A stretch of 64,000 nt of DNA from Aureibaculum marinum (GCF_003813905.1 NZ_RPFJ01000006.1:310001-374000), one strand, 5' to 3'; shown: positions 51,223-61,526, counted from the first letter of the stretch. The notes: generated by a model not told the origin, from the sequence alone. Program-made: numbers and translations.

Positions 51223-53652
51223 TTAAGATTTTAATATTGCAATATCAATAACTTCTTTCATTGTATCTACATAATGAAATGTTAGACCTTTTAAGTACTC
51301 TTCTTTTATCTCGTCAATATCATTTTGATTGTCTTTACATAAGATAATTTCTTTTATATTGGCTCTTTTGGCAGCTAAGATTTTTTCTTTGATTCCACCC
51401 ACAGGTAATACTTTTCCACGTAATGTAATTTCACCTGTCATTGCCAATTTTGATTTTACTTTTTTACCCGTAAATGAAGATACTAAAGAGGTTAACATAG
51501 TAATACCTGCACTAGGACCATCTTTTGGAGTTGCACCTTCAGGTACATGTATATGCACATTTTTTGTTTCTAAATCTTTTATATCAATACCAAATTCTTC
51601 AGCATTGGCTTTAATAAATTCCATGGCAATAGTTGCTGATTCTTTCATCACTTTACCTAAGTTACCTGTAATGGATAAATTACCTTTTCCTTTTGATAGG
51701 ATAGATTCAATAAATAGAATATCTCCACCAACACTTGTCCAAGCCAATCCTGTTACAACACCAGGAACTTTATTAGATTCGTATTTGTTACGTTCTAAAT
51801 TGGCAGCTCCTAATATTTTTGTCAAGTCGTCATTACTAATTTTTACATTATAATCTTGCTCCATAGCGATAGATTTTGCTACATACCTTACTACTTTAGC
51901 AATCATTTTATCAAGACTTCTTACGCCAGACTCTCTTGTGTAGCCTTCAATAATTCTTTCCAATTGAGGTTTACCAATTTTTAAGTCTTTGTTAGTTAAG
52001 CCATGTTCTTTTAGTTGTTTTGGTAATAAATGTTTTTTAGCAATTTCAATTTTTTCTTCTACAATATATCCTGTAACATTTATAATCTCCATTCTGTCAC
52101 GTAAAGCCCATGGTATATCAGACAAACTATTTGCTGTTGCTATAAATAATACTTTTGAAAGATCATAGCCAACCTCTAAATAATTATCGTAAAAAGAAGT
52201 GTTTTGTTCAGGGTCAAGTACTTCTAACATGGCAGAAGAAGGATCGCCATTGTGGCTATTTGAAAGCTTGTCAATCTCATCTAAAACAAAAACAGGATTA
52301 GAAGTTTCAGCTTTTTTAATGCATTGAATAATTCTACCAGGCATTGCACCAATGTAGGTTTTTCTATGTCCGCGTATTTCAGCCTCATCTCGTAATCCAC
52401 CAAGAGACATTCTTACATATTTTCTACCTAAAGATTCCGCAATAGATTTACCTAAAGAAGTCTTTCCAACCCCTGGGGGTCCATATAAACAGATAATTGG
52501 CGATTTCATATCGCCTTTAAGTTTTAATACGGCCAAATGTTCTATTATACGCTCTTTTACTTTTTCAAGTCCAAAATGATCACGGTCTAATATTTTTTCA
52601 GCACGTTTTAAATCGAATTTATCTTTAGAATATTCATTCCAAGGTAAATCCAGTAATAAGTCAAGGTAATTTCGCTGTACAGAATATTCTGCCACTTGTG
52701 GATTCATACGTTTTAAACGTCCCAATTCTTTGTCAAAAGTTTCAGCAACTTCTTTACTCCATTTTTTCTTTTTCGCTTTTTTACGCATTTCTTCTAACTC
52801 CTCATCATAAGAAACCCCTCCCAATTCTTCTTGAATGGTTTTCATTTGTTGATGTAAGTAGTATTCACGCTGTTGCTGATCCATATCTTCTCGAACCTTA
52901 GAATGAATAACATTTTTAAGTTCTAGATGTTGCAGTTCTGCATCCATCTTTTTTAATGTTTCTAAAGCTCTCTTTTTTAAACTATTAGTGTTTAGTAACT
53001 TTTGTTTTTCTTGAACTTTTAAATTCATGTTTGATGAAACAAAATTTACTAAGAAAGAATCACTTTGAATGTTTTTTATTGCAAATGCAGCTTCTGATGG
53101 TAAGTTTGGATTTTCTTTGATAATTTTTAAAGCAATGTCTTTAATAGACTCAATTATAGCTTTAAATTCTGTGTCGGTTTCTTCTGGTATTTCCTCTACC
53201 AATTCTTTAGCAACTGCTTTTATATAAGGTACGGTTTGTACAAACTCACCAACTTCAAATCGTTTTTTTCCTTGAATTACTACCATTGTATTTCCGTCGG
53301 GCATTTTTAGCACACGGAGTATTCTGGCAACGGTACCAATGCTATATAAATCTTTTCGTTCAGGGTTTTCAACAGATTCATTATTTTGTGCAACAACACC
53401 AATAGTTTTATTACCTGCATTAATTTCTTTAATCAATTTAATGGATTGATCTCTACCCGCTGTAATTGGAACTACAACTCCAGGAAACAACACCGTATTT
53501 TTTAATGTTAATATAGGTAATACTGAAGGTATAGCTTCATTTTTTATTTCCTCCTCATCTTCAGGGGTCATTAAAGGAATTAATTCTGAATCTTCATCAA
53601 TCATATGTTGCAATGACAAATTGTCAATATTTAAAAATTTTAGATCACTCAT
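51223..53652 (-). CDS. lon: ATP-dependent protease Lon
   Basis: This 809-residue cytosolic protease degrades damaged and regulatory proteins. The N-terminal substrate domain ([19 protein letters not shown]) covers about 40-300; the AAA+ module has Walker [10 protein letters not shown] near 390 and Walker [10 protein letters not shown]. The catalytic dyad is Ser714 (KDGPSAG) and Lys757 ([10 protein letters not shown]), with the same 43-residue spacing as in E. coli Lon. It is monocistronic; 262 bp of AT-rich DNA with no recognisable gene lies between it and the divergent sigma gene. Confidence 0.97.
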   Translation of the reverse strand: MSDLKFLNIDNLSLQHMIDEDSELIPLMTPEDEEEIKNEAIPSVLPILTLKNTVLFPGVVVPITAGRDQSIKLIKEINAGNKTIGVVAQNNESVENPERKDLYSIGTVARILRVLKMPDGNTMVVIQGKKRFEVGEFVQTVPYIKAVAKELVEEIPEETDTEFKAIIESIKDIALKIIKENPNLPSEAAFAIKNIQSDSFLVNFVSSNMNLKVQEKQKLLNTNSLKKRALETLKKMDAELQHLELKNVIHSKVREDMDQQQREYYLHQQMKTIQEELGGVSYDEELEEMRKKAKKKKWSKEVAETFDKELGRLKRMNPQVAEYSVQRNYLDLLLDLPWNEYSKDKFDLKRAEKILDRDHFGLEKVKERIIEHLAVLKLKGDMKSPIICLYGPPGVGKTSLGKSIAESLGRKYVRMSLGGLRDEAEIRGHRKTYIGAMPGRIIQCIKKAETSNPVFVLDEIDKLSNSHNGDPSSAMLEVLDPEQNTSFYDNYLEVGYDLSKVLFIATANSLSDIPWALRDRMEIINVTGYIVEEKIEIAKKHLLPKQLKEHGLTNKDLKIGKPQLERIIEGYTRESGVRSLDKMIAKVVRYVAKSIAMEQDYNVKISNDDLTKILGAANLERNKYESNKVPGVVTGLAWTSVGGDILFIESILSKGKGNLSITGNLGKVMKESATIAMEFIKANAEEFGIDIKDLETKNVHIHVPEGATPKDGPSAGITMLTSLVSSFTGKKVKSKLAMTGEITLRGKVLPVGGIKEKILAAKRANIKEIILCKDNQNDIDEIKEEYLKGLTFHYVDTMKEVIDIAILKS

Positions 53653-53914
53653 AAGTATATTTAGGTCAAAATGACATTAAATGTTTATTTCAATAAAATA
53701 ATACATTTTCGTTTGATAAATAATATTTTGATAATCAATATTTTAACTGGTTGAAAATGTATTTTCTAAGTATATATTTCAATAGTTATGCCAATGAGTT
53801 AAAAATTTAAAAGATTACAGTGTTAAAAACAAAGTAATTAACTTAGTTTAATATTAATTTTTTTAAACTGTAACAAATAAAAATTTACTTAGTCTTTTAT
53901 TCAGAAACGATACA

Positions 53915-54466
53915 TTGCAATATAATCAACAACATATAACCCAACTTTTGCAACAATGCAAGAAAGGAAAGCAAAGTGCTCAATTCGAAATCTATAAGAT
54001 GTATTACAAAGCAATGTATAATACTTCTTTAAGGATTTTAAAAGACAGCTTTGAAGCTGAAGATGTTATGCAAGAATCGTTTCTAATTGCATTTACAAAA
54101 TTGAGCACTTTTAAAGCAGAAGTTAGTTTTGGTTCATGGTTAAAAAAAATAGTAATTAATAAAAGTATTACACATTTAAGAAGAAATAGTAAGATTACTG
54201 AAGTTCCTTTGGAAAATATAAAAGAACAACCAGAAGAACATGTTGAGAATGAAAACTATGAAATGCTAAGTCCTAAAGAAATTATTAATGGAATAAATGA
54301 ATTAAAAGACAATTATAGAATTGTATTAACCTTAAAATTAATTGAAGGTTATGATTATGAAGAGATCTCTCAAATTATGGATATTACAAATCAAAATTGT
54401 AGAACCACAATTTCAAGAGCTAAAAATAAATTGCGAAAAATATTGAATTCATCGTATGCAAAATAA
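53915..54466 (+). CDS. ECF sigma factor heading the solenoid-protein operon
   Basis: This 183-residue sigma factor has region 2 at about 22-88 (IYKMYYKAMYNTSLRILKDSFEAEDVMQESFLIAFTKL, SFGSWLKKIVINKSITHLRR) and region 4 at about 125-175 (YRIVLTLKLIEGYDYEEISQIMDITNQNCRTTISRAKNKLRK). The start codon is TTG (no ATG precedes region 2). The next gene overlaps it by 11 bp and encodes a probable anti-sigma membrane protein, so this is an autonomous signalling unit. Confidence 0.92.
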   Translation: MQYNQQHITQLLQQCKKGKQSAQFEIYKMYYKAMYNTSLRILKDSFEAEDVMQESFLIAFTKLSTFKAEVSFGSWLKKIVINKSITHLRRNSKITEVPLENIKEQPEEHVENENYEMLSPKEIINGINELKDNYRIVLTLKLIEGYDYEEISQIMDITNQNCRTTISRAKNKLRKILNSSYAK

Positions 54467-55013
54467 AAATGAAAAATTAGAACAAAGGGTTTTTAAATTA
54501 AAAGATCAATTTGATATAGAAGAACCTGAAATAGGACATTTTAACAGATTTGAGTCCAAATTAAAAGGACGGGTAGCTTCTGATCACAAAACAAATGTTA
54601 ATATTTGGAAGTGGATTGCTATTGCTGCGTCAATCGCTTTAATCTTTAGTGTTGGATTTCATAATTTTGATAAAACCTCTAATGGTTTAGAGTTGGCAGA
54701 TGTTTCACCTAAAATGGAGGAAACACAGAGTTTTTTTGTTTCAACGATTAAGCAAGAATTAAAACAGATAGATTTAAAGCGAAACGAAGATAATAAGCAA
54801 ATTATTGATGATACTTTTACTCAACTTGAAAAATTAGAGAAGAATTATAACAAATTAACTCTAGAGCTTAAACGAAGTAATAAAGATAGGCGTATCGTAT
54901 ATGCCATGATAGCTAATTTTCAACAACGAATAGAGGTGTTGCAATTTTTGATACAACAATTAAATGAATTAGAACAATTAAAAAATATTAAAAATGAAAA
55001 TACAATTATATAA
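54456..55013 (+). CDS. Probable anti-sigma factor, single-pass membrane protein
   Basis: This 185-residue protein has a cytoplasmic N-terminal part (about 1-48), one membrane helix (about 49-67, WKWIAIAASIALIFSVGF) and a periplasmic coiled coil (QELKQIDLKRNEDNKQIIDDTFTQLEKLEKNYNKL and on). The N-terminal RFESKLKG segment is like that of flavobacterial anti-sigma proteins. By position (11-bp overlap with the sigma gene, 20-bp overlap with the next gene) it should hold the sigma factor at the membrane until a periplasmic signal arrives. Confidence 0.75.
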   Translation: MQNKNEKLEQRVFKLKDQFDIEEPEIGHFNRFESKLKGRVASDHKTNVNIWKWIAIAASIALIFSVGFHNFDKTSNGLELADVSPKMEETQSFFVSTIKQELKQIDLKRNEDNKQIIDDTFTQLEKLEKNYNKLTLELKRSNKDRRIVYAMIANFQQRIEVLQFLIQQLNELEQLKNIKNENTII

Positions 55014-56073
55014 AATAGTGCTTTTTTGCCTATGCATAATTATTTCTAATCAAATGTATGCAATTGATGGGCATAAACATGAAAAAACCAAAACCATTAC
55101 TAAAAAATATACAGTTAATACTAACGCATTATTAAAAATTGATAATAAATATGGTAATGTAGATATCGTTTCATGGGAAGGAAATCAAATTGAAGTCGTA
55201 GTAAAAATAACCGTAAAAGGTAATGATGAAAATCAAGTTATAAAAAGGTTAAACGCTATAGATGTAGATTTTAAATCGAGTAAAAATGAGGTTTCGGCAG
55301 AAACTGTTATTGAAAAAGTATCTTCATGGTCATGGGGATGGGGAAAAAGTAACAATGTAAATTATCAAATTAATTATAAAGTAAAAGTACCTATAACTAA
55401 CAGTGTAGATATTGAAAATGATTATGGAAACATTACTTTAAGTGAATTAAAAGGCAAAGCTAAAATTGATTGCGATTATGGTTCTATAATTCTTGGAGAA
55501 TTACATAGTAATAACAATGAAATAGAACTTGATTATTGTAATAACTCCACTATAGGATACATAAATAGTGGTACTATAGATGCTGATTATTCAAAATTTA
55601 CTGTTGAGAGAGCAGAGCATATAAGACTTAATGCAGATTATACCACTTCAGTTTTTGAAAATATTAAAATTCTAAATTACAATTGTGATTATGGAAGTTT
55701 AAAAATAGATAATGGGGTAAGTATTGATGGTAACGGAGATTATTTGTCTTTGAAAATTGGAACGGTTTTAAAAAAGGCTATTATTGAATCAGATTATGGA
55801 TTTATTAAAATTGAAAGTCTTATAGACGGATTTGATATAGTTGATATTGACGGAAGTTATACGGGGATTAAAATAGGGGTTCCTAAAGAAAAAGGATTTA
55901 TGTTTGACGTTAACATTAGTTATGGAGGATTTAAATATGATACTGACATGGTAAATATTACTAGTCAGATTGTGAAATCAAGATTAAAATCTTATCAAGG
56001 AACTTATGGAAAATCTAATACACGATCTAAAATAATTATAAATTCAGGTTACGGAAGTGTAACTTTTAACTAA
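54994..56073 (+). CDS. DUF4097-type beta-solenoid exported protein
   Basis: This 359-residue protein has a signal peptide (MKIQLYKIVLFCLCIIISNQMYA). Then about eleven rungs of roughly 20-25 residues follow, each with an N/D-Y-G signature: DNKYGNVDIV, ENDYGNITLSEL, DCDYGSIILGEL, and later NCDYGSLKI, ESDYGFIKIESL, INSGYGSVTF. This is the pattern of a right-handed beta-helix (bactofilin- or adhesin-like). Polymerisation or surface exposure is possible but not shown. It is the third gene of the ECF sigma operon and overlaps the anti-sigma gene by 20 bp. Confidence 0.78.
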   Translation: MKIQLYKIVLFCLCIIISNQMYAIDGHKHEKTKTITKKYTVNTNALLKIDNKYGNVDIVSWEGNQIEVVVKITVKGNDENQVIKRLNAIDVDFKSSKNEVSAETVIEKVSSWSWGWGKSNNVNYQINYKVKVPITNSVDIENDYGNITLSELKGKAKIDCDYGSIILGELHSNNNEIELDYCNNSTIGYINSGTIDADYSKFTVERAEHIRLNADYTTSVFENIKILNYNCDYGSLKIDNGVSIDGNGDYLSLKIGTVLKKAIIESDYGFIKIESLIDGFDIVDIDGSYTGIKIGVPKEKGFMFDVNISYGGFKYDTDMVNITSQIVKSRLKSYQGTYGKSNTRSKIIINSGYGSVTFN

Positions 56074-56097
56074 ATGCTAACTTAATAATTAAAAAGA

Positions 56098-56811
56098 ATG
56101 AAAAAAATAATCACATTTTTACTTGTTGTTTTATTCACTACATATACTAGTGCTCAGCTAAAGAGAATAAAAGGAAATGGGAATATAACTACCATTACTA
56201 GAACTGTGTCTGACTACGATAAAATTGGAGTAGCAGGTTCGTTTGATGTAGAATTAATTGAAGCTTCTGAAGGTGATATTACTATTGAAGGGGAAGATAA
56301 TTTGTTACGGTATATTATTACCGAAGTAGATGGTAAAGAATTAAAAATAAAATGGAAAAGAGGAATTCGTATAAGAACTTCTAAAAAAATAAAAATTACA
56401 GTTCCATTTAAAGATATTAATGAGATAGCTTTAGCTGGCTCTGGAGATATAACCTCTAATGCTACTATTACAGCAGATGAATTTAAGATAAATTTAGCTG
56501 GTTCAGGTGATATAGATTTAAAACTTAAAGTTGTTAAGTTAAAATCTGCTATTTCAGGTTCTGGAGATCTTAGTTTAAGAGGTGAAACCATAAATTTTGA
56601 TTGTGCAGTTTCAGGTTCCGCAGATGTAGATGCAGATGATTTAATTACAGACAATTCTACTATTCGTGTGTCTGGTTCTGCAGATGTTTCTATTCATGTA
56701 AATCAAGTTCTTGATGCAGTAGTTTCTGGTTCTGGAGATATTAGCTATAAAGGAAATCCTAAAAAAAATATTTCTAAAGTAAGTGGCTCTGGTAGTGTAA
56801 GATCGTTATAA
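56098..56811 (+). CDS. Head GIN-domain (DUF2807) exported protein
   Basis: This 237-residue protein has a signal peptide (KKIITFLLVVLFTTYTSA), then the DUF2807 domain: VSDYDKIGVAGSFDVELIEASEGDITIEGEDNLLRYI followed by a repeated rung with a SGSGD or SGSAD core (ALAGSGDITS, NLAGSGDIDL, AISGSGDLSL, AVSGSADVDA, RVSGSADVSI, AVSGSGDISY, KVSGSGSVRS) about every 18-20 residues. This forms a short beta-solenoid. It ends the ECF operon and is followed by a terminator. Confidence 0.88.
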   Translation: MKKIITFLLVVLFTTYTSAQLKRIKGNGNITTITRTVSDYDKIGVAGSFDVELIEASEGDITIEGEDNLLRYIITEVDGKELKIKWKRGIRIRTSKKIKITVPFKDINEIALAGSGDITSNATITADEFKINLAGSGDIDLKLKVVKLKSAISGSGDLSLRGETINFDCAVSGSADVDADDLITDNSTIRVSGSADVSIHVNQVLDAVVSGSGDISYKGNPKKNISKVSGSGSVRSL

Positions 56812-56834
56812 TTTAAAGTCAATTCAATAAAAAT

Positions 56835-56870
56835 AAAAGGGATAAGTTAACATTAACTTATCCCTTTTTA
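56835..56870. terminator. Terminator of the ECF sigma operon
   Basis: A 16-bp stem (56835-56850 with 56853-56868, AAAAGGGATAAGTTAA) with a 2-nt hinge and T/A runs on both sides. It can stop transcripts from either direction, including the small leftward frame at 56894. Confidence 0.9.
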
Positions 56871-56893
56871 GTTTAATAAAAAAAACAAAGGTT

Positions 56894-56965
56894 TTAACGA
56901 TAGCGTCTTTTACGATTCCAAATGGTTCCATTTGTTTTTTCTAAATTTAATTTTAAAGTTGTCAT
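56894..56965 (-). CDS. Tiny basic peptide frame (23 aa)
   Basis: ATG at 56963-56965 to TAA at 56894 encodes a 23-residue peptide with a strikingly basic end (NGTIWNRKRRYR) and no low-complexity character. It is in an otherwise empty 395-bp gap and lies just before a bidirectional terminator. No exact -7 box was found upstream. I have an impression of similar short peptides in Flavobacteria but cannot verify it. From 56966 to 57206 only AT-rich leader sequence for lgt was seen. Confidence 0.4.
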   Translation of the reverse strand: MTTLKLNLEKTNGTIWNRKRRYR

Positions 56966-57206
56966 AATTTTGTGCTTTTAAATTGAAAGAGTAAGACGTC
57001 TGTTATTCATTATTGTTGCGTTTATTATAATTTTTTATGAAAAAATTAACATTTAATTATAAATAGTGTAAAACTTATGTGAAAATAGGAAGTGAATATT
57101 TTTAGTATTAGTAAAACAGATGTATTTTGTGTGAGGTTTAAAATCTTTTAAGCTTAAAACTCAATTTTACTCAACAATAACTATATTTACAGTCTAAATT
57201 AAATTT

Positions 57207-58127
57207 ATGATTTTTTCTTTATCTATCGATTGGAATTTTAATCCTGATATCTTTAAAATAGGCTCATTTCCTATTAAATACTATAGTCTAATGTATGTTT
57301 TAGCTTTTGTTATAGGGCTTCAATTAATGAAGAGAATCTATATAAAAGATAATATTTCATTAGAAAAGTTAGATTCTATTTTTATTTATACAGTAGTATC
57401 GATGTTATTAGGTGCCAGAATTGGACATTACTTATTCTATGAAGAAAATTATACACTTGCAGAAGTGTTTTTACCTTTTAAATTACATCCTTTTGAGTAT
57501 ACAGGCTTTCAGGGATTAGCTAGCCATGGAGCTGCGATAGGTATAATTATTGCAATGTATTTTTATAGTAAAAAAGTAGTAAAAAAGCCTCTTTTATGGA
57601 CATTAGATAGATTGGTAATACCAACAGCGTTAGGAGCCATATTTGTAAGATTAGGAAATTTATTTAATTCTGAAATTGTAGGAAAGCCTACAGGAACAGA
57701 TTTTGGTTTTAAGTTTATTAGAAATGATATAAGCGAGTATAAAGCAATGGCTATTACGCAAGCAAAAAGTGTCAATAAAGCATACGACTTAATTGCAAAT
57801 AGTTCTCGTTTTCAAGAAGAATTGGCACAAGTTCCAAATAGATATCCTACACAAATTTATGAAGCAGTAGGGTATTTATTTACTTTTATAGTGCTTTGGT
57901 ATATCTACTGGAAAACAGATAAAAAACAAAAATTAGGTTACATTTTTGGTGTGTTTATGGTTATGTTATGGTCAATTCGATTTATAATTGAATTTTATAA
58001 AGAATGGCAAGGAGGTATAGAAACTTTATTTAATGTAAACTTAAATACAGGACAATTGTTAAGTATTCCGCTAGTATTGGTTGGATTATTTTTTATGTTT
58101 AGACCAATAAAAATAAGAACAGTTTAA
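57207..58127 (+). CDS. lgt: Prolipoprotein diacylglyceryl transferase
   Basis: This 306-residue inner-membrane enzyme transfers diacylglycerol to the lipobox cysteine of prolipoproteins, the first step of lipoprotein maturation. It has seven membrane helices and the signature GAIFVRLGNLFNSEIVGKPT, with the conserved arginine, asparagine and glutamate, and the SHGAAIGI histidine motif. Several lipoproteins in this window (the sulfatase, serine hydrolase, GPx and phosphoesterase) would be its substrates. An AT-rich -7 match TATATTTA lies at 57182-57189. Confidence 0.95.
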   Translation: MIFSLSIDWNFNPDIFKIGSFPIKYYSLMYVLAFVIGLQLMKRIYIKDNISLEKLDSIFIYTVVSMLLGARIGHYLFYEENYTLAEVFLPFKLHPFEYTGFQGLASHGAAIGIIIAMYFYSKKVVKKPLLWTLDRLVIPTALGAIFVRLGNLFNSEIVGKPTGTDFGFKFIRNDISEYKAMAITQAKSVNKAYDLIANSSRFQEELAQVPNRYPTQIYEAVGYLFTFIVLWYIYWKTDKKQKLGYIFGVFMVMLWSIRFIIEFYKEWQGGIETLFNVNLNTGQLLSIPLVLVGLFFMFRPIKIRTV

Positions 58128-58192
58128 AATTTATGGATGATTTCTCTCCTTTAAGAAGGAATTTTGAATGTTAAATTTTAAATCTTTAGAAG

Positions 58193-59434
58193 ATGATAGT
58201 AAAAGATCAAATTTCATCAAAAAAAGTAATAGAATTAGAGGATAAGTATGGAGCTCATAATTATCATCCATTGCCTGTAGTTTTAAGTAGAGGAGAAGGG
58301 GTTTATGTATGGGATGTTGAAGGTAAAAAATATTATGATTTTTTATCAGCATATTCAGCAGTGAACCAAGGACATTGTCATCCAAAAATAATTAATGCCT
58401 TAAAAGAGCAGGCAGAGGTACTTACATTAACTTCAAGAGCATTTTACAATGATAAATTAGGTCCATACGAAAAATTTGTGACTGAATATTTTAATTTCGA
58501 CAAGGTTTTACCAATGAATACGGGTGCAGAAGCCGTAGAAACAGCAATTAAAATTGCTAGAAAATGGGGATATGAGAAAAAAGGAATTCCTGCAAATGAA
58601 GCTAAAATAATAGTTTGTCAAAATAATTTTCATGGCAGAACGGTTACTATTATTTCTGCATCTAATGATCCAGTAGCAACCGAGAATTTTGGACCTTTTA
58701 CACCAGGTATTGTTTCGATTAAATATAATGATTTAGAGGCATTACGTAAAGCTTTAGAAGATGTAAATGTTGCTGCATTTCTAGTAGAACCTATCCAAGG
58801 GGAAGCTGGTGTATATGTTCCTGATGAAAATTACATAAAAAATGCATTTACCCTTTGTAAAGAAAAAAATGTATTGTTTATTGCTGATGAAGTTCAAACA
58901 GGAATTGCTCGTACAGGGAAGCTTCTTGCGGTAAATTATGCAGAGATTAAACCTGATGTTTTAATTTTAGGGAAAGCAATTTCTGGAGGAGTATTTCCTG
59001 TTTCTGCAGTGTTAGCTGACAATCATATTATGGATGTTATTAAACCTGGTAATCACGGTTCAACTTTCGGAGGAAATCCTTTAGCTTGTGTGGTTGCTAT
59101 TGCAGCTTTAGAAGTTGTAAAAGAAGAGAAGCTTTCGGAAAAGGCTTTTAAATTAGGTGAAATCTTTAGAAAAGAAATGGAAAACTTAATTAAAAAAACA
59201 GATTTAATTAAGTTAGTTAGGGGTAAGGGTCTTTTGAATGCAATTGTAATAAATGATATCGAAGACAGTTCTACAGCTTGGGATATTTGTGTGGCATTAA
59301 AAGAAAATGGATTATTAGCGAAACCTACACATGGTAACATTATTAGATTTGCTCCACCATTAATAATAACTGAAGAACAATTAGATGATTGTATTTCTAT
59401 TATTAGTCGTACCATTCTAAATTTTAAACCTTAA
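58193..59434 (+). CDS. rocD: Ornithine aminotransferase
   Basis: This 413-residue PLP enzyme converts ornithine and 2-oxoglutarate to glutamate semialdehyde and glutamate. The fold-type I class III signature is clear: [41 protein letters not shown], and the PLP lysine in [20 protein letters not shown] (about residue 264), with [11 protein letters not shown] before it. The glycine-rich N-terminal segment [24 protein letters not shown] is typical of RocD. It follows lgt by 65 bp. Confidence 0.93.
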   Translation: MIVKDQISSKKVIELEDKYGAHNYHPLPVVLSRGEGVYVWDVEGKKYYDFLSAYSAVNQGHCHPKIINALKEQAEVLTLTSRAFYNDKLGPYEKFVTEYFNFDKVLPMNTGAEAVETAIKIARKWGYEKKGIPANEAKIIVCQNNFHGRTVTIISASNDPVATENFGPFTPGIVSIKYNDLEALRKALEDVNVAAFLVEPIQGEAGVYVPDENYIKNAFTLCKEKNVLFIADEVQTGIARTGKLLAVNYAEIKPDVLILGKAISGGVFPVSAVLADNHIMDVIKPGNHGSTFGGNPLACVVAIAALEVVKEEKLSEKAFKLGEIFRKEMENLIKKTDLIKLVRGKGLLNAIVINDIEDSSTAWDICVALKENGLLAKPTHGNIIRFAPPLIITEEQLDDCISIISRTILNFKP

Positions 59435-59793
59435 ATAAATTTTAAATTTTCTTAGTTAGATTTTTAATTCATAAAGCCTTCAAAGAGCCTATTGTAACTA
59501 GTGCTTAAGAAAGTAATAATTTTTTTATTACATTCATTAACATTAAAGTAGTTACTATTATATTAATATGTTAACTATTTATGCTTATTTATAGAGTTGT
59601 TAAATAATGAAGCTTCATTATTTAGTTTTTAAGTAACAAAAAAACTTAGTGACTGAAAGATTAGTTTTTGTTAACATGGTTTAATACAATTTCAGTCATT
59701 TTAATGTTAGTTTATTTTAGTTATTTAAAGATGAGGAAATTTGAAAAATATTTTATATAATTGATAGGAAGAAAAATTCAATAACTATAATTA
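59435..59793. other. 359-bp gene-free region with a 24-bp perfect palindrome
   Basis: No frame of note lies here. A 24-bp perfect palindrome (59601-59624, half TAAATAATGAAG, centre AGCT) has no loop and so is more like an operator than a hairpin. Near it TGACTGAAA (59650-59658) and TTTCAGTCA (59690-59698) form a 9-bp inverted repeat with a 31-nt spacer that could make a stem-loop. The stretch is the probable promoter and leader region of the two polyphosphate kinase genes. Confidence 0.5.
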
Positions 59794-60657
59794 ATGGAAA
59801 AAACAAATTTACAATTAACCAAAGAAGATTTTGAGAGTGTTTCTTCAAATCAAGAATTATTGGATTTAATCAATAAAAAAGGAATAGATATTGAAGATGT
59901 ATTAAAAAAGTTAAAGTATGAAGATGAGTTAAGGAAACTTCAAATTGAATTGATTAAGTTACAGCAATGGATATCTAAGAATAAAAAGCGTGTTGTTGTT
60001 ATTTTTGAAGGTAGAGATGCTGCAGGGAAAGGAGGTAATATTAGACGTTTTACAGAGCATTTAAATCCAAGATCTATGAATTTGGTTGCTCTTACTAAAC
60101 CAACAGAGATAGAGCAAGGGCAATGGTATTTTAGACGCTATATAAAAGAGTTGTCTAATCCTGGTGAAATTGTTTTTTTTGATAGAAGCTGGTACAATAG
60201 AGCGGTTGTAGAACCTGTAATGGGTTTTTGTACTGAAGAACAATATAGAAAATTTATGTTGCAAGTACCAGATTTTGAACATATGTTGTATGAAGATGGA
60301 GTAAAAATTATTAAATTTTGGTTTTCAATATCCAAAGAAGAACAAAAAGCTCGATTTGATGCTAGATTAAAAACACCATTAAAAAGATGGAAATTTAGTC
60401 CTGTTGATCAAAAAGGACAAGAATTATGGGATAAATATACTACCTATAAAGAGCAAATGTTTAGTAGAACACACACCACCTATTGTCCTTGGATTATTGT
60501 TAAAGCTAATGACAAAAAAACGGCTAGATTAGAAAGTATGAGATATGTTTTGTCTCAATTTGAATACCCTGGAAAAGAGAAAGCATTAACTACATTATTA
60601 CCAGATCCAAATATTATAATGAGATATTATAGATCTGCAGAACAAATAGATTATTAA
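59794..60657 (+). CDS. ppk2: Polyphosphate kinase 2 (first of a tandem pair)
   Basis: This 287-residue PPK2-family enzyme transfers phosphate between polyphosphate and nucleotides. The Walker A motif FEGRDAAGKGG (about 71-81), Walker B FFDRSWYNRAVVEPVMGF (about 129-146) and the lid segment RRYIKELSNPGEI are intact. The C-terminal part carries KFWFSISKEEQKARFDAR. The following gene, 2 bp away, encodes a related but distinct PPK2. Which nucleotide each prefers cannot be read from the sequence. Confidence 0.92.
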   Translation: MEKTNLQLTKEDFESVSSNQELLDLINKKGIDIEDVLKKLKYEDELRKLQIELIKLQQWISKNKKRVVVIFEGRDAAGKGGNIRRFTEHLNPRSMNLVALTKPTEIEQGQWYFRRYIKELSNPGEIVFFDRSWYNRAVVEPVMGFCTEEQYRKFMLQVPDFEHMLYEDGVKIIKFWFSISKEEQKARFDARLKTPLKRWKFSPVDQKGQELWDKYTTYKEQMFSRTHTTYCPWIIVKANDKKTARLESMRYVLSQFEYPGKEKALTTLLPDPNIIMRYYRSAEQIDY

Positions 60658-60659
60658 AT

Positions 60660-61448
60660 ATGGATAAATATAATTTAACAGAAGCTGATGTAAAAAAACT
60701 TAATACTAAGAAAGGGTTAAGAGCTTTATTGGCTAAAGAACCTTATAATGTTGCTAAAGCCTTACGATATATTGATTATGAGAGAAAATTAAAAAAATTA
60801 CAAATAGAATTGGTAAAGCTACAAACATGGGCTATTAATAATAATGAACGAATAATAATTGTTTTTGAAGGTAGAGATGCTGCTGGTAAAGGTGGAGCGA
60901 TACGTAGAATTACAGAACGTATAAACCCAAGACATGTTAGAATAATTGCTTTGCCAAAACCTACAGAAGAGGAAAAAACTCAATGGTATTTTCAACGCTA
61001 TGTAAAACAATTTCCTAGAGCTGGGCAGATGGTGTTTTTTGATAGAAGCTGGTATAATAGGGCAGTTGTTGAACCTGTAAATGGATTTTGTACAGAAGAA
61101 GAATATAAGACGTTTATGAATCAGGTTAATGATTTTGAACGTATGATAACAGAGTCTGGTATTATTTTGGTAAAAATATATATGTCTATCTCTAAATCTG
61201 AACAAGCAGAACGTTTTGCTGATATAAAAAGTGATCCCTTAAAACATTGGAAAATGACTGATGTTGATGAAAGAGCACAAGAACTATGGGATGTTTATAC
61301 TAAGTATAAAAAACTGATGTTTAAAAATACTGAAAATGGTGGCATTCCATTTAAAGTAATAAAAGCAAATAGAAAAACTATTGCAAGGGTAAATGCCATA
61401 AAGCATATATTATCATCAATACCCTATGATAAAAATTTAAAGATTTAA
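60660..61448 (+). CDS. ppk2: Polyphosphate kinase 2 (second of a tandem pair)
   Basis: This 262-residue PPK2 enzyme has Walker A FEGRDAAGKGGAIRR, Walker B FFDRSWYNRAVVEPVNGF and the lid QRYVKQFPRAGQM. It lies 2 bp after the first PPK2 and shares its layout but differs throughout, so this is an old duplication. The pair may form a hetero-oligomer or handle different nucleotides (ADP and AMP classes). A bidirectional terminator follows. Confidence 0.92.
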   Translation: MDKYNLTEADVKKLNTKKGLRALLAKEPYNVAKALRYIDYERKLKKLQIELVKLQTWAINNNERIIIVFEGRDAAGKGGAIRRITERINPRHVRIIALPKPTEEEKTQWYFQRYVKQFPRAGQMVFFDRSWYNRAVVEPVNGFCTEEEYKTFMNQVNDFERMITESGIILVKIYMSISKSEQAERFADIKSDPLKHWKMTDVDERAQELWDVYTKYKKLMFKNTENGGIPFKVIKANRKTIARVNAIKHILSSIPYDKNLKI

Positions 61449-61472
61449 AAATTTTTAAGTTCATATGTCATA

Positions 61473-61510
61473 AAAAAAAGCTGAAAGTTTTAAACTTTCA
61501 GCTTTTTTTT
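61473..61510. terminator. Bidirectional terminator between convergent genes
   Basis: AAAAGCTGAAAGTTT and its complement meet almost directly (61476-61505) and are flanked by A and T runs, so both strands form a hairpin with a U tail. It separates the PPK2 pair from the leftward tyrosine kinase gene. Confidence 0.88.
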
Positions 61511-61526
61511 ATGAATTGTAAAATTA

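Noticed and set aside
51329-51853. 174-residue plus-strand frame opposite lon.
   Set aside because: It overlaps the protease domain of Lon in antisense; no independent support.
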